Part shown: piece after piece, positions 5,979 through 6,355 of the stretch
Position numbering within the stretch: the stretch's first letter is position 1
How the letters are laid out: each line of letters opens with the position of its first letter
Assembly (NCBI GenBank): GCA_020532365.1
Contig: JAJBBL010000137.1
Span: 1-6,355 of the forward strand
DNA length: 6,355 nt
Direction of reading: 5' to 3'
DNA from: Candidatus Cloacimonadota bacterium
GTDB lineage: Bacteria > Cloacimonadota > Cloacimonadia > Cloacimonadales > JAJBBL01
The notes under the pieces: model-generated
Seen by the model: only the letters and a program-made list of their open reading frames with translations
The model's database searches: none
Told to the model about the DNA's origin: nothing
Translations under genes and position numbers: made by a program

Positions 5979-6355
5979 TTACCCTTCTAATCTTTCCTTT
6001 CTATAGGCGATTTTGAGGTTCTCAATAAATTCCTCTATGTCACCGTCCAATATTGCTTCTAAGCGATGAGATGTCAAATTAATTCTATGATCGGTAACTC
6101 GATTCTGTGGGAAATTATATGTTCTGATCTTGTCGCTGCGGTCTCCGGTACCCACTTGAGCTTTTCGAGTACTCGAGATCTCTTGTTCTTTTTTGGATAT
6201 TTCGAGGTCGAGAAGTTTGGAGCGGAGTACTTTCAAAGCTTTAGCTCTATTCTTGATCTGCGATTTCTCGTCTTGGCAAGTCACTACCAGCCCGCTTGGA
6301 AAGTGAGTGATCCTAACTGCAGAGTCTGTTGTATTAACATGCTGCCCGCCAGACC
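5979..6355 (-). CDS. prfA: Peptide chain release factor 1, C-terminal part (5' end outside window)
   Basis: Release factor 1 recognises UAA and UAG in the ribosomal A site and triggers hydrolysis of peptidyl-tRNA. The visible 124 residues begin SGGQHVNTTDSAVRITH, so the catalytic GGQ loop (codons 6342-6350) is right at the window edge. NTTDSAVRITH and VTCQDEKSQIKNRAKALKVL are RF1-type (RF2 normally has NKTDSAVRLTH and a different following helix), and the segment RTYNFPQNRVTDHRINL is the usual RF1 signature. The length from GGQ to the end (about 120 residues) fits a complete C-terminus; the N-terminal and codon-recognition (PxT) domains lie beyond the window. The frame is open to the edge, so the internal GTG at 6284 is not the start. 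The next gene in the same direction is the CNNM-type gene rather than the methyltransferase prmC that often follows prfA. Confidence 0.96.
   Translation of the reverse strand, partial: SGGQHVNTTDSAVRITHFPSGLVVTCQDEKSQIKNRAKALKVLRSKLLDLEISKKEQEISSTRKAQVGTGDRSDKIRTYNFPQNRVTDHRINLTSHRLEAILDGDIEEFIENLKIAYRKERLEG

Noticed and set aside
1..6355. CRISPR array, tRNA/rRNA, insertion sequence, phage or toxin-antitoxin module.
   Set aside because: No direct-repeat/spacer pattern, no cloverleaf-like element, and no transposase, integrase or small toxin-like genes were seen; the genes present are housekeeping, membrane or surface types.

Overview
The window looks like an ordinary chromosomal stretch from a Gram-negative bacterium of the Fibrobacteres-Chlorobi-Bacteroidetes (FCB) superphylum. 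Three things point there: a long secreted protein ending in a NYPNPFNP-type sorting domain used by type IX secretion, a DUF2851 protein (a family I associate mainly with Bacteroidetes and relatives), and moderate-to-low GC. The exact motif style and the domain mix recall Candidatus Cloacimonadota most, but that placement is inference.

Layout. Positions 2-166 (+) hold the last 54 codons of an unidentified protein, followed by a clear intrinsic terminator (189-219). A second, perfect 12-bp hairpin (288-316) closes the convergent minus-strand gene. Everything else is on the minus strand, read from high to low coordinates: the C-terminal part of peptide chain release factor 1 (prfA, 5979 to the window edge), a CNNM/CBS/CorC-HlyC membrane protein (4647-5909), a DUF2851 protein of unknown function (3230-4543), a 416-base gap, then an 815-residue secreted multidomain surface protein (366-2813).

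prfA, the CNNM-type protein and the DUF2851 gene run in one direction with gaps of about 70-100 bases, so they may be cotranscribed, although a small hairpin lies in each gap. The secreted protein is separated by a larger gap that contains a long, GC-rich, near-perfect hairpin (3101-3153), and it probably has its own promoter. No functional link between the four minus-strand genes is evident: one acts in translation termination, one probably in divalent-cation transport, one is unknown, and one is exported to the surface.

No CRISPR array, insertion sequence, tRNA, rRNA, phage gene or defence gene was seen. The items most worth a second look are the strand-asymmetric hairpin at 3101-3153, the repeated 'FN3 split by a jelly-roll' architecture of the secreted protein, and non-obvious translation starts for the DUF2851 and CNNM genes.
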